A stretch of DNA of 64,000 nt from Termitomyces sp. T153 (GCA_018296165.2 JACKQL020000040.1:372001-436000); one strand, 5' to 3'; shown: positions 47,053 to 56,700, counted from the stretch's first letter. Numbers and translations: made by a program. The notes: a model not told the origin generated them from the letters alone.

Positions 47053-47183
47053 GTAAAGGAGTGTTTTATAGAGCTATATACTTCTAATCCTATGCCTTTC
47101 TCTGTCCTGTGGTTCTCCAAGCCTTGAAAAAACTCAATTTTCCATAGTGGCCAGATGGTGGTTTCAGATCAAAAGCGGTCCCC

Positions 47184-47196
47184 AATGTTTGAGGTT
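47184..47196 (+). repeat. LINE target-site duplication, right copy
   Basis: AATGTTTGAGGTT, identical to 40924-40936; LTR copy C resumes directly after it. Confidence 0.85.
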
Positions 47197-47959
47197 TATA
47201 ATCATAAGTGTGGAGTTTATAATGGCATTAGAGTTGAAAGAACTTGAACATAATGAAGAAGGCAGAGTCAAATGAGATGAGATGGAGTCAAAAAAAGATT
47301 GAGATGAGAACAAAAAAAAGATTCAAGCAGAGATATGAAATGATAATGGAACAATAATGGAGATAGAGACAAGACAAGACTGGGAGGCTAGGATAAGACC
47401 GGGAGACTGAGAAAAAGGGAAACATAACACGGAACACAAAACATGAAAGAGATACAATCAGAAACACATCAAGTAAGGCAATATCAAGAGTATAGTATGG
47501 GATGCTACTCTATGACTTATATACTGACTACTGGAGAGCTCCAGGGAACAGTGGGTCTGGCGGCAGGGCTCATTAGAGCCATGCAGAGTTGATAGGTGTT
47601 GGTTGTGATCAGAAGACAGGCTACAGTGATATTGTGATTGAGGATGTAAGTTGTCTTGGGTTCAATGTAATACTCTGGAGTTGGTCAGACAAACCAGGGT
47701 GATAGGTTGGTGATGTACACCCAAGTCAGGAACAGTGGAGGAGGGTTCCAGAGGTTCAGGAGAGGCAGAGGAAGTGTTGACAGCTATGAAGAAGGCATAA
47801 GAGTTAGCCAGGAGGTCATTGGGGTTTGCCAGAGAAGCATCAGAGTTACTTGGAGTAGGTGTTAAGGGTGAACAAAGGTCAAGAGGGTGTTGGGGGTAAC
47901 TCTGGGGGGGACAGGGTGGCTGGAAACAAGGTTGGGGGTCTAGGGAGTGGGTTGTGACA

Positions 47960-50170
47960 CCATCCTGACTGACTTTTCTTGCTGCACTCTAAATAGTGCA
48001 TAGCAGTTTTAATGCAAGGCATTATAGAAGCCTTGCACCCTTTCTTCAACTGCATACACTGCATTGCAGAATGCATCACATGCATTCTGCATTGTTAGAG
48101 GTTGTACAAATTAGTCATACAATCCAAGGATCATGTCCTCAAATCTCTAGTGGGACTGGGCCCTATTGACATGTATAACATGTTGTAGGTACCATTTTAG
48201 TGCACTCACATCTAGGAAGTCCATTTAAATCCAGACTTTCTCTTGTGGTTGCACCCATTCCCACCATAGTGAGCTACAGCATAAAATACACAAATGCTCA
48301 TCAGCCAGTCTTCAAGTTTGCTGAACTTGGCAGACCCTGCATAGGGAGTGATTGTTTTTGATGGGTCACTCCAGCTGGGCTTGAGTCCATCTAGTATAGC
48401 CAGGCATACTGCAAGCAACTGCTCCATCACCATCTTCAGATAATTGTGCATCATCTGGCAGTGATATTTGTGGGCTTTCTCCACTCCTAGAATTGCAAAG
48501 CATCCATGATGTTGCAGTGGCATTGAGAACTGCTGCAGCTGTCTCTCTGGGAGAACTGTAGTCCTCCTCCTTCAAGATCTGCATCCCACACTATCATCCT
48601 TGCTAAATGGGCTTTTATCCAGTCCTCCTGAATCTGGTGGACTTCCTCCTGGGAGTGGCAGTGGTCCACAACTAGGAAAAGGTGGTCCTCTTCTTGGACC
48701 TCCACCTCTTCCTCCCAGGTCTTTGGGTCTATAGTGTGGCATTGATGGAGGGGATGACACAGGATAACTCTCTAGTGATCTCTGTCCTGGGTTCCCTTCA
48801 CCCACAAGTCTTTTTCCCAACCAGTTTGCAGAAGCATTTGCTCTGCACACTGTGTTTCTCTGGGAATCTGCAGGGTTCTGACCAGTCCAAGCATGTCCAT
48901 CTCTGAGAGGGGAGCAAGAATCATGCTCCTTCCTCTTAATTGGCCTGGTTTGTTCTGGTGGAACATACCCTTCAGGCTATGCATCATAGTCAGTATTTTC
49001 TTGAAATACCACCCCTTGATCATCCATGTAGGGCTGTCCAAAGTCCTCCATGTTCCTGTTGTGAAATTGCTAGAGAGCAATTTGATCTTCCCATGTCAGT
49101 GCTCTATGTGTAGACCCACCAGGTCTACACTGCACCACTGGTTGCTCTACCATAATCACTGACCCTGCATCAGTAGATACTACATCCAGTGCTACAATTG
49201 TGCCCAATGTGGCCCATTGTTGATGGTCCACCACAGCCTGTCTAGCTGTGTAATCATGTGGCATTTTGCCAGGCTGTTGCAGTGCTTCCAACAGAGTCAG
49301 CACTTCATTGACTGGAGACAGAAGGGGCACATAAGCTCTCCCAATATATAGAGACAGCATTACAATGATGTCTGTGACCCCCACAGCTTCTTGCACTAGA
49401 GGTAATCAATATCCTTCTGTGCTAAAAACAGCATGTAAATGTCCATATATTTCACTGGATCACTTGGAACAATATCATTTACCAACAATCTTTGAATTAC
49501 AATGTGCTTAGCTACTCTTGCAGCTAAATGTTGTCTTAGGAACCTCAACATGGCTCTGCCAAAATGCCATCACCCTTCAACAAAGGATGTTGTCTGGATG
49601 AGCCTCACAATCTATATCAGAGGTGTCTCTGACATCCTCTAGTATTGTCTCAATGAATGCAGCTGGGGCTGCTGTTTGCATATACAGTGCTGGCCCAGCT
49701 TGTGATCTTACAGACCCATGAGCCCTGTATAGAGAATCATCCTCCACTCCTCAGTGATGTTCCCACCATTGAGGGGTTGATCTAACCTCCTACAGCAATT
49801 GAGAAGGATTGGAGTCCTTCCAGCCTCAGTACTGTGAGTGCATACAAAGGGGTTTTCCCCTTGTCTGCTGACACCACTGCACCTCCTGGCTCTGCTGCTG
49901 AATACAGTTGAGTAGAGGGCTCTCACAAGCCCTCTGCTTGGATGCCCTCACAACCACCTACAGGTAGTCATACCAGAGTAACTGCTGGCAGTCCTCCTGC
50001 TATCACAGCACTCTCCCTGCCCCCATCATGGTGTGATGTAGCAAATTCCAATGTCCCATATGGAGCACTCTTCAATGCTCCATTGAACTCTGTCTCAGAC
50101 CTAGGCCCAAGCACCTGACCTTCCATGGTCACCACTGTGCCCATTGTGAAGGTGCACATCAAAAAATTTT
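47960..50170 (-). pseudogene. gag N-terminal part of gypsy-1
   Basis: On the minus strand, frames with several stops give an N-terminal variable region, an acidic/His-rich middle (EVQEEDHLFLVVDHCHSQEEV), then ITPYAGSAKFSKLEDWL and KRKSGFKWTS, followed by DVSALKWYLQHV and FEDMILGLYD. The phrase PYxGxxxFxxLEDWL is typical of Ty3/gypsy capsid domains. The frame ends at the nested LTR (KKSQSGW) and resumes at 40560. CpG-poor. Confidence 0.65.
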
Positions 50171-50254
50171 AACATGCTGATTGTATCTAGTGGCAGTGAA
50201 CTTCTTTTACAGAAGTTCAAGTTTTCCCCTTGCAAACAAGTTATTGCTCATTTG

Positions 50255-51127
50255 TGTCAGGTTCCGCTGACTCCGGGGGCTCAGCTGCACTGGGCGAGTC
50301 CTTACTAGGCAGGCATGATCCCCTTGCACTGGTAACCAAACACTCGAAGACGTCCCGGGCCATGGTGGCTCGTGCGGGTAGTTGGGGGGATGTGATCCAG
50401 ACAGATCCGGGGAGGTCCGGAGAAGTCAGATTGTGAGGAAACGAGACGGTCTTGGCGGGGTTCAGGCAGAAGGCCGTACGGGGGATTTGCGGAGGCAAAG
50501 GATGAGGCGGCTGTGTGATCAGTGGGAGCGGAGCCGGGTTTTGATGGGAGATCATTTGGAGCTGATGGAGTCCGGGGCCGAGTGAAGAGCGAGGTTCGGA
50601 CCTGGTAAAGGAGTGTCGGGGTTCATAATCGTAATCGTGGAGTTCGTGAGGTCGTTAAGGTTGATGAAGACTTGGGCACAATGATTGGACGGAGTCACCG
50701 AGACAGCGTCAGACGAAATGGGGTGGTGTTGATATGGGACAAGAGTAGATTCGAATAGAGATACGAAACGATAACAAGAACGATGACGAAATGGAGACGA
50801 GACAAGACCGGGAGACTGAGATAAGACCGGGAGACTGAGATAAGACCGGGAGACTGAGATAAGGAAACGAGACATGAGAAGGAAACAATCAGACCATAGG
50901 TAACGTTAAGCAATATCAAGACTAGGGTACGAAGAGCTACTCGATGACTTATATACTGACTACCGGAGGACTTCGGGGTACGTCGGCTGTGGCGGTGGGG
51001 CTTGGCGGAGCTCAATGGAGGGGGCGGGTGTCAGTTGTGATCGAGGATTGTGCCGCGCTGATATGTTGATGGGATCATTGGAGAACGTGGGTTGCCCCGA
51101 GGTTGTCGTGATACTCCGAAATAGGTC
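50255..51127 (+). repeat. LTR, family A-D, copy D (CpG-rich, 3' truncated)
   Basis: Starts TGTCAGGTTCCGCTGACTCCG and follows copy B for about 870 bases to GATACTCCG, then passes into Helitron helicase sequence. The last 270 bp of the LTR are missing. High CpG indicates a young copy. It carries three tandem copies of a GAGATAAGACCGGGAGACT unit near 50810-50860, where copy B has two. Confidence 0.75.
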
Positions 51128-51731
51128 ACTTTGAGAACCTGGGTTTTCCCTGTTCCGCCCATACCACCCATATACATATTCAACTGGTCATGCATATAAG
51201 AAGCTGCATAGTTGGCAAACATTCTGGATGCTTGAATCTGTTCTGTATTGAGACCAAATACCTTGATTATAGACACAATTGCAGGTTTCCAATTATCTGA
51301 TTGAAATCTCTAAGGTATTCTTGACCAACTATCTCTACCTTTCCTTCAGATTGTATAGATTCATGTTGTCAGTACAATGGCATGGTACTAGGTAATTGAT
51401 GTTGCCTATTCTTCATGATGGTAGTTTTAGTGCCTGCAATCAAAGATACATGGTCCTTTTAATGATTGGGATGACCAAGTAACTACATGCAGATCAAAGA
51501 CAAACCCATCTCAGATTTTGCACTCAATACCTTGGTCATTTTTGTCATGAGAGCTCTTGCTTTCTCTTCTTGAGGTAAAGAACCACATATTAGATTGGAA
51601 TGCTTTGAAAGCACTGAATGCACAGCCTTGAACAAAGTGTAGGATTTTAGCATAGGTTTTGTGATGTATTTTGTCACATAGGAGCACAGCTTTTATAGCA
51701 GTCCCTGACCTTAAACTTGTCATGTCAGTAT
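51128..51731 (-). pseudogene. Helitron helicase, part with Walker A motif
   Basis: Minus strand: the frame from the copia junction reads DMTSLRSGTAIKAV, then KYITKPMLKSYTLFKAVHSV and EEKARALMTKMTKVLSAK, then FGLNTEQIQASRMFANYA and MYMGGMGGTGKTQVLKV. The last is the Walker A nucleotide-binding loop of a PIF1-like helicase as found in Helitron RepHel proteins. Stops interrupt it, and LTR copy D cuts it directly after the Walker motif. Confidence 0.8.
51727..51731 (+). repeat. copia target-site duplication AGTAT (left)
   Basis: AGTAT flanks the element on both sides (51727-51731 and 56701-56705). With one copy and the element ignored, the Helitron frame reads through without interruption (FRCNTDMTS). 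Confidence 0.88.
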
Positions 51732-51991
51732 TATTAGGCACAGAATGACTCAGTCTGTGTGATAACGACTGATATTAGTAGAATGTACCTATTAGGCACA
51801 GAATAACTAAGTTGTCAATCAGTATATATACGTGGACTGGTATAAATATGCTACCCACCTCAGTCTGTGTGATAACGACTGAGGTGGTCCGACATCCGTT
51901 CCGATCCTTATGGTTTTCCAAACTATACAGTTCCTCTTTTTCCTCTGCGGTGGCGGCGTCACGTCACGTGCCCCACAATCCCTCTCCAATA
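51732..51991 (-). repeat. copia 3' LTR (260 bp)
   Basis: Plus-strand ends are TATTAGGCAC and CTCTCCAATA. Same length as the 56441-56700 copy. An internal repetition of TCTGTGTGATAACGACTGA occurs twice within the LTR. Confidence 0.92.
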
Positions 51992-51998
51992 CTCCCCC
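51992..51998 (-). promoter_or_regulatory. copia polypurine tract
   Basis: GGGGGAG on the element strand, directly upstream of the 3' LTR; the position and purine run fit the plus-strand primer. Confidence 0.6.
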
Positions 51999-52014
51999 GG
52001 AATTGTGGCATGCG

Positions 52015-55000
52015 TCAATTTTTGACTAGGCGCATGGCAACGCAGAACTTGTGGTGTTGGGGTCTCGCGAGTTGTTTTGTGAATATGTCTGTGAGGTTTT
52101 CGGTACTCGGCACGTAGCTAATGCTAACTCTCCCTTCCTCAACTGCATGGCGTATAAAGTGATGGCGAACATCGATATGTTTGACTCGATTGTGGTTCCT
52201 TTTGTTCTCGGCAATGGAAATGGATCCATTATTGTCACCCTTGAGTTCGGCTGGATAGTGAACTACTATTCCTATTTCAGTTAGTGCGGAATACATCCAC
52301 TGAATTTGCTCCCCCGCCTTTGCTAACGCAATGTACTCCGCCTCGGTAGTTGACATCGACACTGTGTCTTGGAACTTTGAGCTCCAGCTTGTTGGTCCGC
52401 CTGCCTGCAGGTATACCCCTCCTGAGACTGATTTTCTTGTGTCTATGTCCGCCGCGTAATCCAAATCGTAGTATCCCTGTGGCGTGTAATCCTGGTAGCC
52501 CTTGCCCCCATATCGCAACCTGTAGTGTAGCGTGGCCTTAATATACCGCATGACGTGTTGCAGAGCAAGCCAGTGTGGTTTTCCGGGGTTCGACATGAAA
52601 CGACTGAGAGACGTGATGGCGAAAGAAATGTCTGGCCTTGTCCCGATTTGAGCGTACATCAGCGAGCCAAGGACCTCTTTGAATGGCTTATCCCTCATAT
52701 AGTGATGGTCTTCCTCTGTGCTGGGTGCCTGCGATCGACTGAGTATGACACCCGAAGGAAGTGGCGTATATTTTGGTGTGCAGTCGGCCATTCCAAATTT
52801 CTCCAGAGTCTGTCTGAGATACTCCTCCTGGTCTAGGACTAGCAGCCTTTGAGTACGGTCTCTGGTCACTTGAATTCCCAGGATAAATTTGATATCACCT
52901 AGGTCCTTCACTTCATATTTCTCTCCTAGCTCCTTGCGCGCTCTAACCGCCTCCTCCTCTGAAGATGACATGCCGGAGGTGTCGTCCGTGTATGTGCTGG
53001 TGATTGTTCTTTCCCCATTTCGTTCTCTCGATCTGACTGATTGGTCTGCCTCAGATCTCTTGTAGCCTAGTCTTGTCATGTCGACATCGAGTGTCCCCCA
53101 CCAATTGTTTGCCGCATCCATCATGCCATAAAGGGCTTTATCCAGAAGGGAGACCAGTTCCTTCTCATTGTCTTCAGCAACACCTCCACTTTGGTCCTCA
53201 CCACCGCAGTCACTCTCGCCACCTACGCTCCCCCGAACCTGTTCGCCCGTAGCAAGATCCACCTTGAAAACTTGGCTAGGCTTAACTTCATACCCTTCTG
53301 GCTGCTCCATCAGAATGGGAACTTGGGTCGGCGCATTGAGGTAAGCACTTGTATAATTATTGTGCCACATTTCATAATCAAGGACCGTTCCAACAGCGAG
53401 GTTCATGCGCAGAGACTCATACCTCACAACAGATGCGTAAGTCGCAAAGTAATCCACTCCGGGGATCTGAGAGAAACCCTTCGCGACCAGTCTTGCCTTC
53501 TGGCCAATCACCTTCCCATCCACGTCGTATTTCAGGGCAAAGACCCATCGGTTCTTCATGGTCCTTGCCCCCACAGGTCTTTCTACCAGCCTCCACACTT
53601 TGCGTTCATCCATCCGCTTCATTTCCTCATCCATGGGACCCTTCCATAGATCCGGCCTCTTCATTGCCTCAGAATATGACTTTGGGACCCACACGTCGTC
53701 CGGGTCGCCTACATACGTGGACAGCGCACCAGGCATGCTTGCGTAGGTCTCCTCCTCACTCTCAGGGTCGGACGGGTTGTCATCAGGTGGCGTCTGGGGA
53801 GAAAACCCTGCGGCGGGGGCGCCTGAGGGTGCCGCTCTCGCCGCCAGGCGTTCAGAATGTCGAGGTTCAGCAGGGATGAGTACTCTCTCTTGAGCAGGTG
53901 CAGGATGATTGGGTCCAGGTGGCGTCTGGGTGGTCTGTGGCGCAACCAGTGCGTTGTCCCCACTCGACACGGTCTGCTCGCTCAGGTTCACATGTCGGGA
54001 AGAGGGCTCGATGGTGGGAATATCCAGGATCTCAAACAGATCAACAGCTGGCCCATCACAGGCATCGGGCAGGGTCCGGTGGGCCAGGCCTTCCTCAAAG
54101 ACCACATCACGAGACTGGAAAATTTGCCCCGTGGTGTGCTCAAGAAGTTTGTAATCTCCTCTCCCAAAATAGCCAACCATCATGCACTTTACCAAGCGAG
54201 CATCGAGCTTGCTGGCACCATCTTCCTTCAGCACCTTTGCATACGCCGTGCAGCCAAAAGGCCTCAGGTATGACACTTCTGGCTTTGAGCCTGTCCGTAT
54301 CTCATAAGGCGTCTTTCCAGGGTGTCTCGAACTGGGTACAAGGTCGAGGACATGGATGGCCGTTGAGGTAGCCTCACCCCAGTAATGAGCTGGTAGGCGG
54401 GAGTCACTCAACATGCTCCGGGCAAGGTCAAGTATAGTGCGGTTCCTGCGTTCGACTACGCCATTTGCGGATGAGGAGTGAGGTGAGACAACTTCATGCT
54501 TGATCCCCCGTTTTTGACAATACTCTTCCCACAGGCTGTTTTCAAATTCCCCACCGCCGTCAGTGCGAACAACCTTGATGCGAGCGCTGTACTGAGTCTC
54601 AACTCGCAAGTCATAGGTCTCCAGGCAGAAAAGTGACGCCTCCTTGGACTTGTGGGCAAGATACCAGGCCTCGCAGTCTGCGCCACCTTGGTCAGTTGCC
54701 ACCATCATCCACACCTTTCCACCTGTGGTCTGAACTCGTGCAGGGCCCCACAGGTCAAGAGCAACGCGCTCAAAAGGTTTGGATTCAGGCTCCACCACTG
54801 CATCAAAAGGGCGCCTGACTTGCTTCCCCATGATACAGTCTTCGCACTTTCCATTTGTCAACATTTTTGTCACGGTGAGGCCTTCAACCATTTCACCTCG
54901 AATCATGTCACGGATGGTACCTTCACCTATGTGACCCAGCCTACGGTGCCACGTCTCAAGATCAACAGGGTGGTGGAGGGAACGGGTGGCTAGGGCACTC

Positions 55001-55059
55001 GGGGGGAGGGGGGGGGTGGGACAAACTCCACCACGAACATGGTACCAGCCATGGGGCAC
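52015..55059 (-). CDS. copia pol: integrase, reverse transcriptase, RNase H
   Basis: An open frame of 1014 codons. The N-terminus has the zinc-binding pre-integrase block WHRRLGHIGEGT..CEDCIMGK. The integrase core follows: LDLWGPA, RTDGGGEF and NGVVERRNRT (D, D, E). Reverse transcriptase has KARLVAKGFSQIPGVDY, motif A region MWHNNYTSAYLNA, and motif C YTDDTSG. In motif A the expected Asp before Tyr is Asn (codon 53356-53358), which should abolish polymerisation. RNase H shows DLDYAADIDTRKSVSGG and STTEAEYIAL. The frame is minus one relative to gag, overlapping it by 70 bases. Confidence 0.9.
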   Translation of the reverse strand: MPHGWYHVRGGVCPTPPLPPSALATRSLHHPVDLETWHRRLGHIGEGTIRDMIRGEMVEGLTVTKMLTNGKCEDCIMGKQVRRPFDAVVEPESKPFERVALDLWGPARVQTTGGKVWMMVATDQGGADCEAWYLAHKSKEASLFCLETYDLRVETQYSARIKVVRTDGGGEFENSLWEEYCQKRGIKHEVVSPHSSSANGVVERRNRTILDLARSMLSDSRLPAHYWGEATSTAIHVLDLVPSSRHPGKTPYEIRTGSKPEVSYLRPFGCTAYAKVLKEDGASKLDARLVKCMMVGYFGRGDYKLLEHTTGQIFQSRDVVFEEGLAHRTLPDACDGPAVDLFEILDIPTIEPSSRHVNLSEQTVSSGDNALVAPQTTQTPPGPNHPAPAQERVLIPAEPRHSERLAARAAPSGAPAAGFSPQTPPDDNPSDPESEEETYASMPGALSTYVGDPDDVWVPKSYSEAMKRPDLWKGPMDEEMKRMDERKVWRLVERPVGARTMKNRWVFALKYDVDGKVIGQKARLVAKGFSQIPGVDYFATYASVVRYESLRMNLAVGTVLDYEMWHNNYTSAYLNAPTQVPILMEQPEGYEVKPSQVFKVDLATGEQVRGSVGGESDCGGEDQSGGVAEDNEKELVSLLDKALYGMMDAANNWWGTLDVDMTRLGYKRSEADQSVRSRERNGERTITSTYTDDTSGMSSSEEEAVRARKELGEKYEVKDLGDIKFILGIQVTRDRTQRLLVLDQEEYLRQTLEKFGMADCTPKYTPLPSGVILSRSQAPSTEEDHHYMRDKPFKEVLGSLMYAQIGTRPDISFAITSLSRFMSNPGKPHWLALQHVMRYIKATLHYRLRYGGKGYQDYTPQGYYDLDYAADIDTRKSVSGGVYLQAGGPTSWSSKFQDTVSMSTTEAEYIALAKAGEQIQWMYSALTEIGIVVHYPAELKGDNNGSISIAENKRNHNRVKHIDVRHHFIRHAVEEGRVSISYVPSTENLTDIFTKQLARPQHHKFCVAMRLVKN

Positions 55060-56360
55060 CTCATAAAAGGTCTGCCGTCAGGGGCCCTAAGCGTGGCACC
55101 ATCTTCATCAATGCCGAGTCGAACACCTTTTTTGACAAGACAGCCTATAGATACCAGGTTATGGTCCAGACCTGGGGCATGAAGCGCATCCTCAAAAGTG
55201 ACTTCAATAACTGCACCATCATACTTCACCCACTTCCGGACTCTGCCACACCCTGCAATGTCAAAAGTGCCCCTTGCAGTCCTCCCAAACTTGTTTCCGG
55301 CACTGGGTTCATGGTACATCACAAAATCCCACCTGTCTGTAAAGAAGTGCTGGCTGGCCGCAGAATCCGCATAGGTGACGGGTCCATTTTCTCCTGTGGT
55401 GCTCGTCAGGGTCGAGAAAGCGAGGCATCGGGGATTGTCCGCATTGTTGGCTGACGTTACAGCCGAGTTTGCTTGTGGTGTCGTGGCTGAAGTGGCTTGA
55501 GGTGTGCTAGGTGTCGCTGGTGTGGTTGTGGCGCCACAGCCCTTTCGCCACCAGTCAGGATATTGTCCTTCCATGCCACCTCCGTTACAGAAGCATTTGT
55601 CATGAGTGTGGCCAGTTCGCAAACAGTTTGAGCACGTTGTGGATTTGTCTTTCCCCTGACAATTTCCTTGCGTAAACAGGGCCTGGGGAGACTTCGTGGC
55701 CGCTACGGCGGTTGCGCCATGCAATAGAAGGGCATGAGTTGTCAGCCGGACAATAACCTTGGCTGAAGTCAACTCGCCCATCAACGAACCAGTCACGGTG
55801 GCCCAGGTGGCCAGCATCAACTTTATGATGTATGCTCGGAAACGTCGGTCATTTATCTCAGCACCCTGATCATTTGCCTTGGCCCAGGCAGTGCGCATAG
55901 CCTTAAAATGGGCCTCGATGCTTGTACCATCTGTATACTTGATGGAACTCAATTCCTCCTTGGCGTGGAGGAGGCCCAGGTCCGTCTTAGCATCATGCAG
56001 ACTGGTGAGTGAATTCCATGCGTCCGCAGTGGTGCCATCCATCCTGACTCCAGCACCTACAGGGTTTACAACATTGAGTGTGACCATACTCCTTGCATAG
56101 GCATCACGTTGGAGCCACTCGTCAAGGGAGGGACTCACCGAGCCCCACCATGTGGAGGTGTGGCTCGCTTTGATTGGGGCTCCCTTCGACTCTCCGGGGT
56201 CATACGTTTCTGGTTCAGGTTCTCTAATTTCACTGGTCAAGTAGCCAAGTAAACCACAACCACGTGCGGCTTTGGTGACTGTTGTCCGGAAAACGACCCA
56301 GTTGGATCCATCGAATCTGTCTTCCACGGGTAGCAAGAACAGAGAGGAGTTCTGGGACAT
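54990..56360 (-). CDS. copia gag and protease
   Basis: 456 codons. The capsid part lies in the N-terminal half (NWVVFRTTVTKAARG, WNSLTSLHDAKTDLG, SIKYTDGTSIEAHF). A zinc knuckle, CSNCLRTGHTHDKC, lies near residue 240. The protease active site reads YADSAASQHFF, with Ala in the usual Gly place as in some fungal copia proteases. It ends FVVEFVPPPPSPRVP just after a C9 run (plus-strand G9 at 55008-55016). In most copia elements the frame continues into the pre-integrase block, so the stop here results from a one-base frame change at that run. Confidence 0.88.
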   Translation of the reverse strand: MSQNSSLFLLPVEDRFDGSNWVVFRTTVTKAARGCGLLGYLTSEIREPEPETYDPGESKGAPIKASHTSTWWGSVSPSLDEWLQRDAYARSMVTLNVVNPVGAGVRMDGTTADAWNSLTSLHDAKTDLGLLHAKEELSSIKYTDGTSIEAHFKAMRTAWAKANDQGAEINDRRFRAYIIKLMLATWATVTGSLMGELTSAKVIVRLTTHALLLHGATAVAATKSPQALFTQGNCQGKDKSTTCSNCLRTGHTHDKCFCNGGGMEGQYPDWWRKGCGATTTPATPSTPQATSATTPQANSAVTSANNADNPRCLAFSTLTSTTGENGPVTYADSAASQHFFTDRWDFVMYHEPSAGNKFGRTARGTFDIAGCGRVRKWVKYDGAVIEVTFEDALHAPGLDHNLVSIGCLVKKGVRLGIDEDGATLRAPDGRPFMRCPMAGTMFVVEFVPPPPSPRVP

Positions 56361-56420
56361 TTTCAGTGTATTGTAGTGATTTCGGGGTCAATAAAAAATT
56401 TCTGGTGAGCCGTCTACTGA

Positions 56421-56440
56421 GTGGCATGGGGCCAATAACC
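56421..56440 (-). promoter_or_regulatory. copia primer-binding site
   Basis: GGTTATTGGCCCCATGCCAC directly follows the 5' LTR on the element strand. It resembles copia primer sites complementary to an internal part of initiator-methionine tRNA (consensus-like GGTTAT..GCCC), not the tRNA 3' end. The match is from memory and imperfect. Confidence 0.55.
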
Positions 56441-56700
56441 TATTAGGCACAGAATAACTCAGTCTGTGTGATAACGACTGATATTAGTAGAATGTACCTA
56501 TTAGGCACAGAATAACTAAGTTGTCAATCAGTATATATATGTGGACTGGTATAAATATGCTACCCACCTCAGTCTGTGTGATAACGACTGAGGTGGTCCG
56601 ACATCCGTTCCGATCCTTATGGTTTTCCAAACTATACAGTTCCTCTTTTTCCTCTGCGGCGGCAGCGTCACGTCACGTGCCCCACGATCCCTCTCCAATA
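56441..56700 (-). repeat. copia 5' LTR (260 bp)
   Basis: Matches the other LTR except at five transition positions. Contains a TATAAATATG box (about 56549-56558 on the plus strand) and the internal duplicated TCTGTGTGATAACGACTGA unit. Confidence 0.92.

Larger units (their letters stand above)
40937..47183 (-). mobile_element. near full-length Tad-like LINE retrotransposon
   Basis: A 6247-bp minus-strand element is bracketed by a 13-bp direct repeat. Its 3' end is a (ATC)7 tail, seen as GAT repeats at 40937-40957. It has two reading frames: ORF1 with coiled coil and zinc knuckles, and ORF2 with APE endonuclease, reverse transcriptase, RNase H and a C-terminal Cys/His motif. That is the arrangement of fungal Tad-type LINEs. 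CpG is retained. It carries about seven stops and two frameshifts, so it is recently dead. The 5' end near 47183 may be complete. Confidence 0.85.
40561..47959 (+). repeat. solo LTR, family A-D, copy C (old), split by a LINE
   Basis: The LTR consists of 40561-40936 plus 47197-47959, 1139 bp together, starting TGTTAGGTTCTGCTGACC and ending GGTTGTGACA. Aligned with copy B, CpG positions read TpG or CpA. It sits within the gag of gypsy-1; the flanks CTGTC (40556-40560) and CCATC (47960-47964) may be a decayed 5-bp duplication. The gag frame continues across it. No second LTR or internal region is present, so it is a solo LTR left by recombination. Confidence 0.75.
36189..50170 (-). mobile_element. 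Ty3/gypsy relic (gypsy-1), interrupted by nested LTR and LINE
   Basis: On the minus strand the order is gag N-part (50170-47960), nested insertion (47959-40561), gag C-part with zinc knuckle, protease, reverse transcriptase, RNase H, integrase and chromodomain-like end (36431-36189). This is the Ty3/gypsy gene order. All domains carry stops or lost catalytic residues, and the DNA is CpG-poor. I did not find its own LTRs. Part of the integrase C-terminal region is deleted just before the chromodomain. Confidence 0.8.
51732..56700 (-). mobile_element. complete Ty1/copia element, recently inserted into the Helitron
   Basis: 4969 bp with two 260-bp LTRs, a 5-bp target duplication, primer-binding site, polypurine tract, gag and pol in copia order (integrase before reverse transcriptase). 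The LTRs differ at five positions, all transitions, four of them at CpG. Reading is on the minus strand. Two probable defects are a gag/pol frame change at a C9 run and loss of the motif-A Asp of reverse transcriptase. Confidence 0.92.

Noticed and set aside
46505..47056. Plus-strand frame of 183 codons opposite LINE ORF1
   Set aside because: Antisense shadow of the ORF1 coiled coil.
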